Shown here piece by piece: positions 54,972-62,403 of a DNA stretch of 64,000 nt. This DNA comes from Colwellia sp. 39_35_sub15_T18 (GTDB taxonomy: Bacteria > Pseudomonadota > Gammaproteobacteria > Enterobacterales > Alteromonadaceae): contig MAAE01000004.1 of the NCBI GenBank assembly GCA_002162675.1, positions 55,352 through 119,351 on the forward strand. The letters are read 5' to 3'. A program made the position numbers and the translations under genes. Below the pieces are notes generated by a model. The model did no database searches, had not been told where the DNA came from, and saw only the letters and a program-made list of their open reading frames with translations. Positions within the stretch are counted from its first letter, which is position 1; each line of letters opens with the position of its first letter.

Positions 54972-55487
54972 TTAGTTATTAGATATCACTTCATATGCCA
55001 TTCCACCATAAGTGTCAGAGCCTGTCGTTGTTTTATTCTCAACTTCCCAATAATAAGTGCCTGCATCATACACTCGGGTGTAAACTGCTTCGCCATACCC
55101 GCCCCTAATTTTTTTACCATCACTATTAACTAAAGTCACTCTGAGATCATGCCCATCATAGTTTCTGTAAATAGTAAATCCGTATCTGTTACAGACACTA
55201 GCGCCACCATGAGTAAAGCTTGCAACAGTCTTTTTAGTATTCAATTTTACACTCGTGTATCGAGTATAAATGGTAGGGTTACAGCGTTGATATGCACTGG
55301 CTGTTTCACCGCTTTTAGCTGCTTCTTCAAAATCTAGAATAGAATTCAATGATGCAGTTTGATCATGTGGCTCTTGTACTTTAGCTGACGGTGACTCTGT
55401 AACAATACCATCTGCGCTCATTGCATTAAAAGAAAAACTTGCAGCAACAACAAGTATTGTTGCAGGGAGTAAATGTAAAAATTTCAT
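54972..55487 (-). CDS. Exported protein with PPC-like beta domain, inverted in the cassette cluster
   Basis: 171 residues with a clear signal peptide (MKFLHLLPATILVVAASFSF to NAMSA). After a short linker come two Cys (RCNPTIYTRY, SVCNRYGF) likely in a disulfide, then a beta-rich stretch GHDLRVTLVNSDGKKIRGGY and YDAGTYYWEVENKTTTG that resembles bacterial pre-peptidase C-terminal (PPC) domains by pattern. No catalytic motif is visible. AAGGATTTTAAGTT precedes the ATG. Function unknown. Confidence 0.7.
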   Translation of the reverse strand: MKFLHLLPATILVVAASFSFNAMSADGIVTESPSAKVQEPHDQTASLNSILDFEEAAKSGETASAYQRCNPTIYTRYTSVKLNTKKTVASFTHGGASVCNRYGFTIYRNYDGHDLRVTLVNSDGKKIRGGYGEAVYTRVYDAGTYYWEVENKTTTGSDTYGGMAYEVISNN

Positions 55488-55603
55488 AACTTAAAATCCT
55501 TTATTGAGTTAGACTACAAAAAGCTATGAATATTCACAGCTAAATGAGAATGGTACTTATTTAAGGTGAAATCAAGTTTTAACTGCTTTGGGTAGTAATC
55601 AAC

Positions 55604-55703
55604 AGCTAACAAAGAAGTTCAAAAAGAAAAATAAAATTGGTTGTTTTCACTCCTTTCAATATTATAACCAACTATATTTTTCCGCTTAAAATAGGCGCTA
55701 TAT
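55604..55703 (+). repeat. attC-like site (degenerate)
   Basis: Begins GCTAACAAAG (fits RYYYAAC) and contains AATTGGTTGTTTTCACTCC and TATAACCAACTATATTTTTCC, so the GGTTGT/AACCAAC arms around a CTCC-containing middle match the attC at 56055. The right end ATAGGCGCTATA is a weak GTTRRRY. It follows the inverted two-gene segment and precedes the lipoprotein gene. Confidence 0.55.
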
Positions 55704-55730
55704 TAAATGCAACGTTCAGGATGAATAATT

Positions 55731-56045
55731 ATGTTTCGAAGGATTCCCTATATCTTTTTACTCGCAAGTATAAGTGGGTGTGTTGTTCCGATAAGCTCTA
55801 GCTGTATGGATTCACAAAAATATGAACACCCTGATGCTATTCACCCTCCCAAAACTAGCAAGTGTAGCGCTACAGATGCGGCAGTATATGTTATAGCCGC
55901 AACACTTAAAACTTTAGATGAAGAAGATAAAGAAACTAAAACAGAAGTCAAAACAGCGGTTAAGTGCTCTGATATGGTAGGTAAAGCTCAAAAAGAATGT
56001 GTTAGTAAGGAGAAGGAGTTATATGAACCTTTAGATGAGTTTTGA
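55731..56045 (+). CDS. Small cassette lipoprotein, Cys-rich
   Basis: 104 residues. MFRRIPYIFLLASISGC ends in a lipobox with Cys17 as the predicted lipidation site. Five more cysteines follow (Cys25, Cys45 and three near the end, e.g. AVKCSDMVG and KECVSKEKE). The C-terminal half is charged and helical. No family recognised. It sits between two attC-like sites as a single-gene cassette. Confidence 0.7.
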   Translation: MFRRIPYIFLLASISGCVVPISSSCMDSQKYEHPDAIHPPKTSKCSATDAAVYVIAATLKTLDEEDKETKTEVKTAVKCSDMVGKAQKECVSKEKELYEPLDEF

Positions 56046-56054
56046 GTAAAATTT

Positions 56055-56150
56055 ATATAAGTCACTCAAAAGGACAAATAACAGTTGGTTTTTGCTCCTT
56101 CGTCACTTATTTTAACCAACTATCTTTTGCCTGTTAACTAGGAGTTAGGG
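56055..56150 (+). repeat. attC-like site
   Basis: AGGACAAATAACAGTTGG and CCAACTATCTTTTGCC form the two halves of an imperfect stem around TTTTTGCTCCTTCGTCACTT; the right end GAGTTAGGG fits the GTTRRRY core. The middle TTGCTCCTTCGTC recurs at 57331-57343. Confidence 0.7.
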
Positions 56151-56182
56151 TTCAGGTATAAATAAAGGAGTATCTATCACTA

Positions 56183-56659
56183 ATGGAACAGGTCAATGAT
56201 TGCATATTTTGCGATATAGTTTCAGGCAATGAGGCATGCCATAAAGTATGGGAAGATAATAAGCATCTGGCTTTTTTATCAATTTATCCTAATACAAAAG
56301 GCTTTACAGTTGTTATACCTAAAAAACATTGTTCTAGTTATGCCTTTGCACAAGAAGATGATGTATTGGCAAAACTTACTATTGCAACAAAAAAGGTTGG
56401 TTTATTGTTAGATAAAACTCTTGATGGTGTTGGTCGTACAGCTATGGTTTTTGAAGGATATGAAATAGACCATTTGCACAGTAAACTGATTCCAATGCAC
56501 GGAACCGGTGATTCGTACCAGTTTCAGCATATAGAACCAACATTTGGGAAATATATTGAAAAATACGAAGGTTATTTGTCAACACATGATTGTGAAAGAG
56601 GCGATGACCGAGAACTTTCACAACTAGCTGAAAAAATCAGGTCATACGGTGAACCGTAA
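56183..56659 (+). CDS. HIT-family protein (cassette gene)
   Basis: 158 residues of the histidine-triad nucleotide hydrolase/transferase fold. The N-terminal NDCIFCDIVSGNEACHKVWED has the zinc-type CxxC of the family, followed by NTKGFTVVIPKKHCSSY and the active-site strand EIDHLHSKLIPMHG. The HxHxHxx motif reads HLHSKLI: the first two His, including the usual nucleophile, are kept but the third is Lys. It is a single-gene cassette between attC-like sites. Confidence 0.9.
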   Translation: MEQVNDCIFCDIVSGNEACHKVWEDNKHLAFLSIYPNTKGFTVVIPKKHCSSYAFAQEDDVLAKLTIATKKVGLLLDKTLDGVGRTAMVFEGYEIDHLHSKLIPMHGTGDSYQFQHIEPTFGKYIEKYEGYLSTHDCERGDDRELSQLAEKIRSYGEP

Positions 56660-56669
56660 CCAATACCCT

Positions 56670-56767
56670 CTTAACAAGGCGTGCAAACGGGCTGCTAACA
56701 GTTTACTGCGTTCGTGCCTCACTTATTTTAGCCAACCATTACTTAGCCTGTTATTTAGGTGTTGTAT
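56670..56767 (+). repeat. attC-like site
   Basis: Left end CTTAACAAGGCG fits RYYYAAC; AACGGGCTGCTAACAGTTTA, GCGTTCGTGCCTCACTTATT and TAGCCAACCATTACTTAGCC repeat the layout of the neighbouring sites; right end GGTGTTGTAT. Confidence 0.7.
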
Positions 56768-56779
56768 ATCTAGGCGTTT

Positions 56780-57286
56780 GTGGTGACTATTGTTGAAACT
56801 GAAAGGTTATGTATTCGTCAAATTACGCATGAAGATGCTAAAAACCTAGCAAAAGTGTTAGCGGATCCTGTAGTAATGCAATACTCGACAGTGGGCGTTC
56901 ACACCGAGGAGCAGATTTATGATTATATAGCTAACTGCAAAAATCAATATGACTTAAATGGTTATGGCCATTGGGCAATTTATAATTCGATTACTGATGA
57001 ATTTGTTGGTATGTGCGGTCTTAATAAACATAAAGTGGCTGCTGATGATGTTATACATATTAATTATCGTCTTGCCACTGACCAACAGGATAAAGGTTAT
57101 GCTGTTGAATCTACATTTGGGGTATTAGACTTTGCTAAAAAATCCTTAAAGCTTAAAGCGGTGTACGCACTAATAGAGTCAGCGAATATTAGCTCTGTTA
57201 AAGTGGTAAACAGAGCAGGCTTTCAATTTATTAAACCTTCAGTATTTCGTGGCTTCGAAATAGATATCTATCGAGTAACTTTATAA
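56780..57286 (+). CDS. GNAT N-acetyltransferase (cassette gene)
   Basis: 168 residues of the RimJ/RimL-like GNAT subfamily: TERLCIRQITHEDAKNLAK, GHWAIYNSITDEFVGMCGL, INYRLATDQQDKGYAVEST (acetyl-CoA loop region) and YALIESANISSVKVVNRAGF. Substrate unknown. The start is GTG 56780 or the GTG directly after it, only 12 bp past the preceding attC, so translation may rely on cassette-proximal signals. Confidence 0.88.
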   Translation: MVTIVETERLCIRQITHEDAKNLAKVLADPVVMQYSTVGVHTEEQIYDYIANCKNQYDLNGYGHWAIYNSITDEFVGMCGLNKHKVAADDVIHINYRLATDQQDKGYAVESTFGVLDFAKKSLKLKAVYALIESANISSVKVVNRAGFQFIKPSVFRGFEIDIYRVTL

Positions 57287-57287
57287 A

Positions 57288-57393
57288 GCGAGATATAGAA
57301 GCGCTGCAAACGGAAACAACAGTTGGCTTTTGCTCCTTCGTCGCTTAATCTAGCCAATTATCTATATTTTGCCCATTATTGTGGGCGTTGATG
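57288..57393 (+). repeat. attC-like site
   Basis: GAAGCGCTGCAAACGG, ACAACAGTTGGCTTTTGCTC, CTTCGTCGCTTAATCTAGCC and TTTTGCCCATTATTGTGGGC then GTTGATG: the best preserved of the group, with AGTTGGCT / AGCCAATT arms and a GTTRRRY-type end. Confidence 0.75.
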
Positions 57394-57425
57394 AACCTTT
57401 ATAATATTGGAGTGTGAAATAAATT

Positions 57426-57836
57426 ATGAGTAAAAAAATAAGTGGCAGTTGTTTATGTGGCAAGGTCTCTAGCAGTGTTGAAGGCCCTTTTAATAAGTTT
57501 TATCAATGCTATTGTGATAGGTGCCAGAAAAAAACTGGTTCGGCGTTTGCTTCACTAATGTTTACTACACCAGACAAAATAGAATGGCATTCTGGAAAAG
57601 ATTTAATTAAGAGATTTGATTTACCCGAAGCGACACGATTCAGTAATGCTTTTTGTACTGACTGTGGCTCTCAAGTTCCCTACATTAGCAGAGATGGCGC
57701 TTTTTTAGTTGTTCCGGCTGGCTATATTTCAGGTGATCCTGACATAAGACCCTCGGCAAATATTTTCTGGGAAGAACGCCCTTGTTGGTTTGACGAAGGC
57801 AAGTCAGCAGATACTTTTGAAAGCTACCCTACATAA
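57426..57836 (+). CDS. GFA family zinc protein (cassette gene)
   Basis: 136 residues of the glutathione-dependent formaldehyde-activating (GFA/CENP-V) fold. Zinc ligands are visible as CLCGKV (residues 9-11), YCDRCQKKTGSAFAS and FCTDCGSQVP. Members bind glutathione adducts or act as S-hydroxymethylglutathione synthases, but many have no known role. ATG at 57426 is preceded by GGAGTGTGAAATAAATT. Single-gene cassette. Confidence 0.9.
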   Translation: MSKKISGSCLCGKVSSSVEGPFNKFYQCYCDRCQKKTGSAFASLMFTTPDKIEWHSGKDLIKRFDLPEATRFSNAFCTDCGSQVPYISRDGAFLVVPAGYISGDPDIRPSANIFWEERPCWFDEGKSADTFESYPT

Positions 57837-57845
57837 ATTCACGTA

Positions 57846-57935
57846 AGTGATTAAATAAGGGCAAAAACTCTTGGCTGTGCTCATGTTTCGCAAGTATCAC
57901 CAACAATATATTACCGTTTAATTGGACGGTATAAC
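57846..57935 (+). repeat. Degenerate attC-like site
   Basis: AGGGCAAAAACTCTTGGCTG, CTCATGTTTCGCAAG and CACCAACAATATATTACCG keep the TTGGCTG..CACCAAC pairing and spacing of the other sites; TACCGT/ACGGTA form a terminal stem ending GGTATAAC. It is diverged and low-confidence on its own. Confidence 0.4.
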
Positions 57936-57948
57936 ATAAGAGGTTCGC

Positions 57949-58314
57949 ATGAATTACGATCAGTTTAATACGTTTTGTGGTTCATTGCCTGCAACAACCT
58001 ATATCGTTCAATGGGGAAACTCTCACGTTTGGAAAGTTGGTGGTAAAGTTTTTGCTATTGGTGGTTGGGGCGAAAATAAACAACCCGCTTTTGTTTTTAA
58101 AACATCAGATTTAAATTATGGTTTTTTAAAAGAGTCTGCAGGGTATAAGCCGGCTCTATACTTTGCTAATCGAGGGATGAAATGGATACAACTATTTGAT
58201 AATGTAAAAGAGAAGGATGATGACTTACAATATTATCTTACCGAATCTTATCGTTTAGTTTCACTTGGCTTAACTAAAGTAAAACAAAAAGAGCTTGGCT
58301 TAAACCAGAGTTAA
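57949..58314 (+). CDS. MmcQ/YjbR family protein (cassette gene)
   Basis: 121 residues, full length for the MmcQ/YjbR-like family: MNYDQFNTFCGSLPATTY, VQWGNSHVWKVGGKVFAIGG, FKTSDLNYGFLKESAGYKPA and RGMKWIQLF, the conserved small alpha/beta fold (CyaY-like) of this family. Some members are described as DNA-binding; no role can be given. The gap to the next gene (58315-58419) shows a hairpin (GTAGGATTTTC / GAAATTCTAC) but no recognisable attC. Confidence 0.88.
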   Translation: MNYDQFNTFCGSLPATTYIVQWGNSHVWKVGGKVFAIGGWGENKQPAFVFKTSDLNYGFLKESAGYKPALYFANRGMKWIQLFDNVKEKDDDLQYYLTESYRLVSLGLTKVKQKELGLNQS

Positions 58315-58419
58315 CTGATAAAAGCCATATACAATAATTTCAAACGTTGAGGCTGTAGGATTTTCAAAAAGAGAAATTCTACAAACTCATTGGTCAATTG
58401 ATGGTTTGGAGGGTAATGA

Positions 58420-59031
58420 ATGAAATTAACCGTAGGTACTGATTCAACTTGGTCATTAAGAGCTTGGATATGTAGTCAATTAGCGGAATTAAATGTAGAT
58501 GTTAACGTAATTGATTTAACCAATTCAGATTATAAATCTGAGATATATAAGCATTCTGGTGCAGGTTTAGTACCTTCCTTAAACGAAGGTACTTTTGTCA
58601 TACATGATTCACTGGCACTTGCCGAGTTTTTCAATGAATATTCTGAAGGAGCTCTTTATCCTAAATCACAATCTGAACGAGCTTTAGCTCGAAGTTTGTG
58701 CTCAGAGTTACACTCTGGTTTTATGAATCTTAGAGCTCAATGCCCATTTTCTTTGAAGCCAGTTGCTCCATTATTAAAATTTGACAATGAGATTAATAAT
58801 GAGTTGATACGGATTGAGTCTATTTTTGAATTAGCACAATTACCATTTATGTTTAATTCTGCAGGGATAGTAGATGCGTTTTATTCTATTCTTGCTTTTA
58901 GATTAAAAATATATGGTATAAAGTTTCAAGGTAAAGCAGGGACTTACCAAGAAAGCCTTTTGAATTGGTCTAACTTAAAACAAGCTATAACGCTTGCTCA
59001 AAGCTGGAAAAATTCGAGTATTTTAAAGTAG
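58420..59031 (+). CDS. Glutathione S-transferase-like protein (cassette gene)
   Basis: 203 residues. The N-terminal thioredoxin-like domain reads MKLTVGTDSTWSLRAWICSQ, with GLVPSLNEGTFVIHDSLALA containing the cis-Pro and the glutathione gamma-Glu site (E/D-S); a helical C-terminal domain follows (LARSLCSELHSGFMNLRAQC). The wording is close to the YfcF/maleylacetoacetate-isomerase-like group. Substrate unknown. AGGGTAATGA gives the ribosome binding site. An attC-like site overlaps and follows the stop. Confidence 0.88.
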   Translation: MKLTVGTDSTWSLRAWICSQLAELNVDVNVIDLTNSDYKSEIYKHSGAGLVPSLNEGTFVIHDSLALAEFFNEYSEGALYPKSQSERALARSLCSELHSGFMNLRAQCPFSLKPVAPLLKFDNEINNELIRIESIFELAQLPFMFNSAGIVDAFYSILAFRLKIYGIKFQGKAGTYQESLLNWSNLKQAITLAQSWKNSSILK

Positions 59032-59107
59032 GGATCATCATAGTTTGCTCGGTTCCACTTCGCTCATTTTAGCAAATAATATGTTGTACATTATTAGGGT
59101 GTTAACA
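59028..59107 (+). repeat. attC-like site closing the cluster
   Basis: TCATAGTTTGCTCGG, TTCCACTTCGCTCATTTTAG and CAAATAATATGTTGTACATT form TTTGCT/AGCAAA arms around a CTTCG middle; the end AGGGTGTTAACA has a GTT core. After this point the cassette pattern stops. Confidence 0.55.
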
Positions 59108-59297
59108 TTTTATAAATTTTGAAGTGTTATCTACATACAAAACCTCTAGCCGAAAATAATGTAAGTGTGCTGTATTTACTATTCATTATTTGTTAACTTT
59201 ATCTCTTCCCTGTAATTAGTAGCGCTCTACTAAGGCTATAGCAGAAAAGTGCACCATAGTTTTATTGCAAGGGACACTCAAACGGAGAAAGAGTAAA

Positions 59298-60053
59298 ATG
59301 AAAAAATTAATCATCTTGTTAGCCTTAATCATTGCTGGAGGAGCCTTTTGGTTTCTCAGTAGTGACAAACTTAATGTCTTTATCGCCGAGCAAATTGAAG
59401 TGCAAGGCAGTAAGTTTACTGAGCAACGAGTGACAGTAGAAAAGGTAGATATTCAGCTATTACATGGTGCTAGTACCATTAAGGGCTTACGACTAAATAA
59501 TCCCAAAGGTTACTCTAGCACCCCTGCTTTTTCTTTAGATGAAATCACGCTAGATATAAATTTAGCAAGTTTAGCAGCCGTTAAAGACGGTAAACCCATA
59601 GTAATTGATGCCATTGTCATTAATGAGCCTGAAGCCTTGGTAGAATTTAATGCAAAGGGTGGTTCTAACATTCAAGATATTCTTGACGCCATTGATAGAA
59701 ATATACCTAAATCATCATCAACCAAGGAAGGCAATACTGATAGCGCCTCTGCTAGCGCCGCAAATCCAAACATACGTGTTAAGCAGTTTATCCTTGCTGG
59801 AGTCGCTTTACGCGTAGATTTAACCAAGCTTGGCAATACGACTCATAAAAAGACCCTTACCGATATTAATTTAACGAATATTGGTGGCGAAGCGGGTTTG
59901 CCGGCTAACGAGCTTGGCGGTGAATTAATTAAACGTGCCTTATCAGCAATATGGAAGTCGGCCAAAAAAGATCAACAACGCATCGTCGAAGATAAGCTTA
60001 AAGATAAAGCCAAAGAAAAAGCATCAAAACTACTCAGTGACTTTCTAAACTAG
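59298..60053 (+). CDS. AsmA-like/DUF748-type membrane-anchored protein
   Basis: About 251 residues from ATG 59298. One N-terminal membrane segment (KKLIILLALIIAGGAFWFL), then a beta-rich region beginning VTVEKVDIQLLHGASTIKGL, with ALSLDEI-like strands and VIDAIVINEPEALVEFN, the pattern of AsmA/TamB-like and DUF748 proteins. A Ser/Ala-rich break at about 145-165 and a lysine-rich helical C-terminus (KDKAKEKASKLLSDFL) follow. Short relative to AsmA. Its role is probably at the envelope; exact function unknown. Confidence 0.7.
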   Translation: MKKLIILLALIIAGGAFWFLSSDKLNVFIAEQIEVQGSKFTEQRVTVEKVDIQLLHGASTIKGLRLNNPKGYSSTPAFSLDEITLDINLASLAAVKDGKPIVIDAIVINEPEALVEFNAKGGSNIQDILDAIDRNIPKSSSTKEGNTDSASASAANPNIRVKQFILAGVALRVDLTKLGNTTHKKTLTDINLTNIGGEAGLPANELGGELIKRALSAIWKSAKKDQQRIVEDKLKDKAKEKASKLLSDFLN

Positions 60054-60262
60054 CATTATCGTTATCGTTGGCACTAACATAACGATAACCTAAGATAACC
60101 TAAACATGATAAATATACTGTGCTTGGGTTATCTTTCATCCGGTAAATTGATTCAATAAGGCAGTCGATATTACTGCCAGAGCTAACAACGACGTTCAAC
60201 TTTCAACTCAAATAATTTCAACATAACAACCTATGAAATAATTAGCCAGTTCATTGCCTTAC

Positions 60263-60895
60263 TTATTTTTCAATAGTTCTAAACGTTAAATTTATTCGCG
60301 CATCGTGCACTTTTTTAGTCGGTGGTAAACGGTGTAACCAATGTTTTTGCGTAACGCCTTTCATGACTAGCAAACTGCCCGCCTTTAAATTCAGTGCCAC
60401 CACTTCTTTACTCTGCTTATGTTTAAAAGCAAATTTTCGCTCCGCGCCAAAGCTCAACGAGGCGATAGCGCCATTATCTTTTAAATCTTTTTCACCATCG
60501 CTATGCCACGCCATGCCCTCACTGCCGTTGTGATATAAATTAAGCAGGCACGAGTTATAACTTTCCGCTGTTTTTTGCTCTACCAATGCTTTCAAAGCCA
60601 ATAAATTTTGCGTCCACGGTAGAGCACGTTTGGTCACATTTGAATAGGTGTAAGTAAATGGCTTACCCTGTAAAACGTCGGCATACCAAGCAACTTTTCT
60701 TTTCGTTTCAATGTGCTTACCAAAGATAACCGCCTGATCGCAGCGCCAAGCTATTTCATTCAATAAAATATGAAAGTAACATTCAGCCTCATCAAACGGC
60801 ATTACTTCACCAAAATAATTGGCGGTACCATCTTTAGGTAAAATATTGATTGGCTCTGTTAACGCTTGTGAAAATAACTCCATACTCTTATCCAT
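60263..60895 (-). CDS. AlkB-like 2-oxoglutarate/Fe(II) dioxygenase
   Basis: About 210 residues, resembling the short bacterial/ALKBH2-3-like class of DNA alkylation repair dioxygenases. The iron triad is visible: WHSDGEKDL (HxD) and HWLHRLPPT (distal His), with RINLTFR supplying the 2-oxoglutarate-binding Arg. LLNLYHNGSEGMAWHSD and IASLSFGAERKFAFKHK match the family. ATG 60895 is used; ATG 60883 (after AAGAG) is possible. An isolated gene on the minus strand. Confidence 0.9.
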   Translation of the reverse strand: MDKSMELFSQALTEPINILPKDGTANYFGEVMPFDEAECYFHILLNEIAWRCDQAVIFGKHIETKRKVAWYADVLQGKPFTYTYSNVTKRALPWTQNLLALKALVEQKTAESYNSCLLNLYHNGSEGMAWHSDGEKDLKDNGAIASLSFGAERKFAFKHKQSKEVVALNLKAGSLLVMKGVTQKHWLHRLPPTKKVHDARINLTFRTIEK

Positions 60896-61101
60896 GCACA
60901 AAAAAACACACTGTAATAATATACAGTTAACATAGTGTTGTATATCATTAAAAATCTTTGAAAAACTGTTTTTTATAATGCCTGTCCATCCTTATTAAAA
61001 TAAACCTAGTGCCTAGCTTACGATTACACTTTACCCAAAGGGGTCAATCTATTTATAATAAATTGTATAAAATAAACAATAGTAAATAACGGCAACAAAT
61101 A

Positions 61102-61770
61102 ATGGCAATTGAATATAAAACCCGCACTCAGTTAGTAGTGGAAATGTTAAGAGAAAAAATTCTTAGCGGTGAAATCTCCGCTGGCCAACCACTACGCCAA
61201 GCCGCTTTAGCCGACGAATTAAATGTTAGCCGTATTCCTGTGCGTGAAGCCTTGTTACAACTTGAAGCTGAAGGTTTAGTCACTTTTGAAGCTCACAAAG
61301 GTGCCAGTGCTACCGAGCTGAACCTTGATCAGGTAGATGAATTATTTGAACTTAGAGCCATGCTCGAAGGTGATTTACTGGCCGAGTCATTGGCCAATAT
61401 TACCGATACGGCGCTAACACAAGCAACCGACATTTTAATTAACCTTGATAGTGCCTTAGGTAAAGAAAACGCCGCCAATACTTGGAGTGAGTTAAACTCT
61501 GATTTTCATAACTGCCTGTATTCAGGTGCAAACCGACCACAAACTGCTAATTTAGTGAATGTGCTCAATAAAAATGCCGATCGTTACATTCGTATGCATT
61601 TATTGTGGGCAGGCGGTATTTCAAAAGCAGGCCCTGAGCATGCTGAGCTATTAGCTTTTTGTAAATCAAGAGATATTGACAATGCGGTCGCAAAATTAAA
61701 ACAGCATATTCTTAATTCTCGTGATGAAATCAAAGCCTTTTTAGTACAACGCGAAGCCTCAAACACTTAA
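61102..61770 (+). CDS. GntR-family regulator, FCD (FadR/VanR) subfamily
   Basis: 222 residues: N-terminal winged helix (VVEMLREKILSGEISAGQPL, LAVSRIP-type recognition segment ELNVSRIPVREALLQLEAEG) and a C-terminal all-helical FCD ligand domain with ELRAMLEGDLLAESLA, NSDFHNCLYSGA and HAELLAFCKSRD; the His residues are the likely metal site. It probably senses a small organic acid. No catabolic genes are adjacent, so the target is not evident. Confidence 0.9.
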   Translation: MAIEYKTRTQLVVEMLREKILSGEISAGQPLRQAALADELNVSRIPVREALLQLEAEGLVTFEAHKGASATELNLDQVDELFELRAMLEGDLLAESLANITDTALTQATDILINLDSALGKENAANTWSELNSDFHNCLYSGANRPQTANLVNVLNKNADRYIRMHLLWAGGISKAGPEHAELLAFCKSRDIDNAVAKLKQHILNSRDEIKAFLVQREASNT

Positions 61771-61875
61771 ATATACTTAATAATGAAAGCTTCGAAGCGC
61801 AAATGCTAGAATACGGTACCGATTACAGCTTGCTGCCAATGATTAACTAATATTAAGTGAAGCGACTAAATCTAT

Positions 61876-61917
61876 AAAAGTGCCGAGTGACTTGCCTACC
61901 TAACCCGCCACTTTTTT
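61876..61917 (+). terminator. Probable terminator after the GntR gene
   Basis: AAAAGTG (61876-61882) pairs with CACTTTT (61909-61915) with partial inner pairing, followed by a T-run (CACTTTTTTGC). It is about 105 bp past the regulator stop. I see no gene between it and the fusA2 promoter (61918-62289). Confidence 0.5.
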
Positions 61918-62289
61918 GCTTAACAACTAACAACTAAAAGCTTTTACTCCGTAAGCAGATTTTTCTCCCTAAATGTCGCCACTGCCATAGCAATATAGAG
62001 CAAAATAATAGCCTAATTCATGTACGGCACTACCGCCAATAACCGCAGTTCCCCCTCTAGGTGGGTACATACTGCTTGTGTGATGCATAGCAAACCTAGC
62101 TAAAACTAAAAATTCTGCCTTTGAAGTATTGTCACAAGGCTTGCGGTGAGTCAGTAATTATTCTATCCCTTCATAGTGTTATTAATATTATGAGAAGTTA
62201 CAAATGTATTGAAATAACCATTACCGTTAAAGAGGAAGCTATTCATTTACAATTTATTTGTCAATCTTCTACCGATCTTTGTAGAGTAA

Positions 62290-62298
62290 TGGTATACT
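62290..62298 (+). promoter_or_regulatory. Extended -10 promoter of fusA2
   Basis: TGGTATACT has the TG-N-TATAAT form of an extended -10 element (TATACT at 62293-62298). No good -35 is at 17 bp, which extended -10 promoters tolerate. Transcription from about 62305 would give a leader of about 100 nt containing the hairpin below. Confidence 0.5.
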
Positions 62299-62319
62299 CG
62301 CGCGCAAATTTTCAACAAG

Positions 62320-62376
62320 TTCTGCTTTCTTATCCTTATTTTTTTATAGCGCTATAGTAAGTATAAGAAAGCAGAA
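62320..62376 (+). promoter_or_regulatory. Long hairpin in the fusA2 leader
   Basis: TTCTGCTTTCTTATCCTTA (62320-62338) and TAAGTATAAGAAAGCAGAA (62358-62376) are 19-base arms with one mismatch; the 19-base loop contains the palindrome TATAGCGCTATA (62345-62356). The structure ends 27 nt before the start codon. Candidates are a translational or attenuator control element, or a DNA operator. Confidence 0.6.
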
Positions 62377-62403
62377 TAGACCTTAACTAAATAGAGTAAT
62401 GTA

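Noticed and set aside
58315..58419. attC site between the MmcQ-like and GST genes
   Set aside because: There is a small hairpin (GTAGGATTTTC / GAAATTCTAC) but no GTT core, no TTGG/CCAA arms and no CTCC/TTCG middle as in the other sites.
62121..62357. 78-codon frame between the GntR gene and fusA2
   Set aside because: TTG start without a ribosome binding site, no recognisable protein character, and it runs through the fusA2 promoter and into the leader hairpin.
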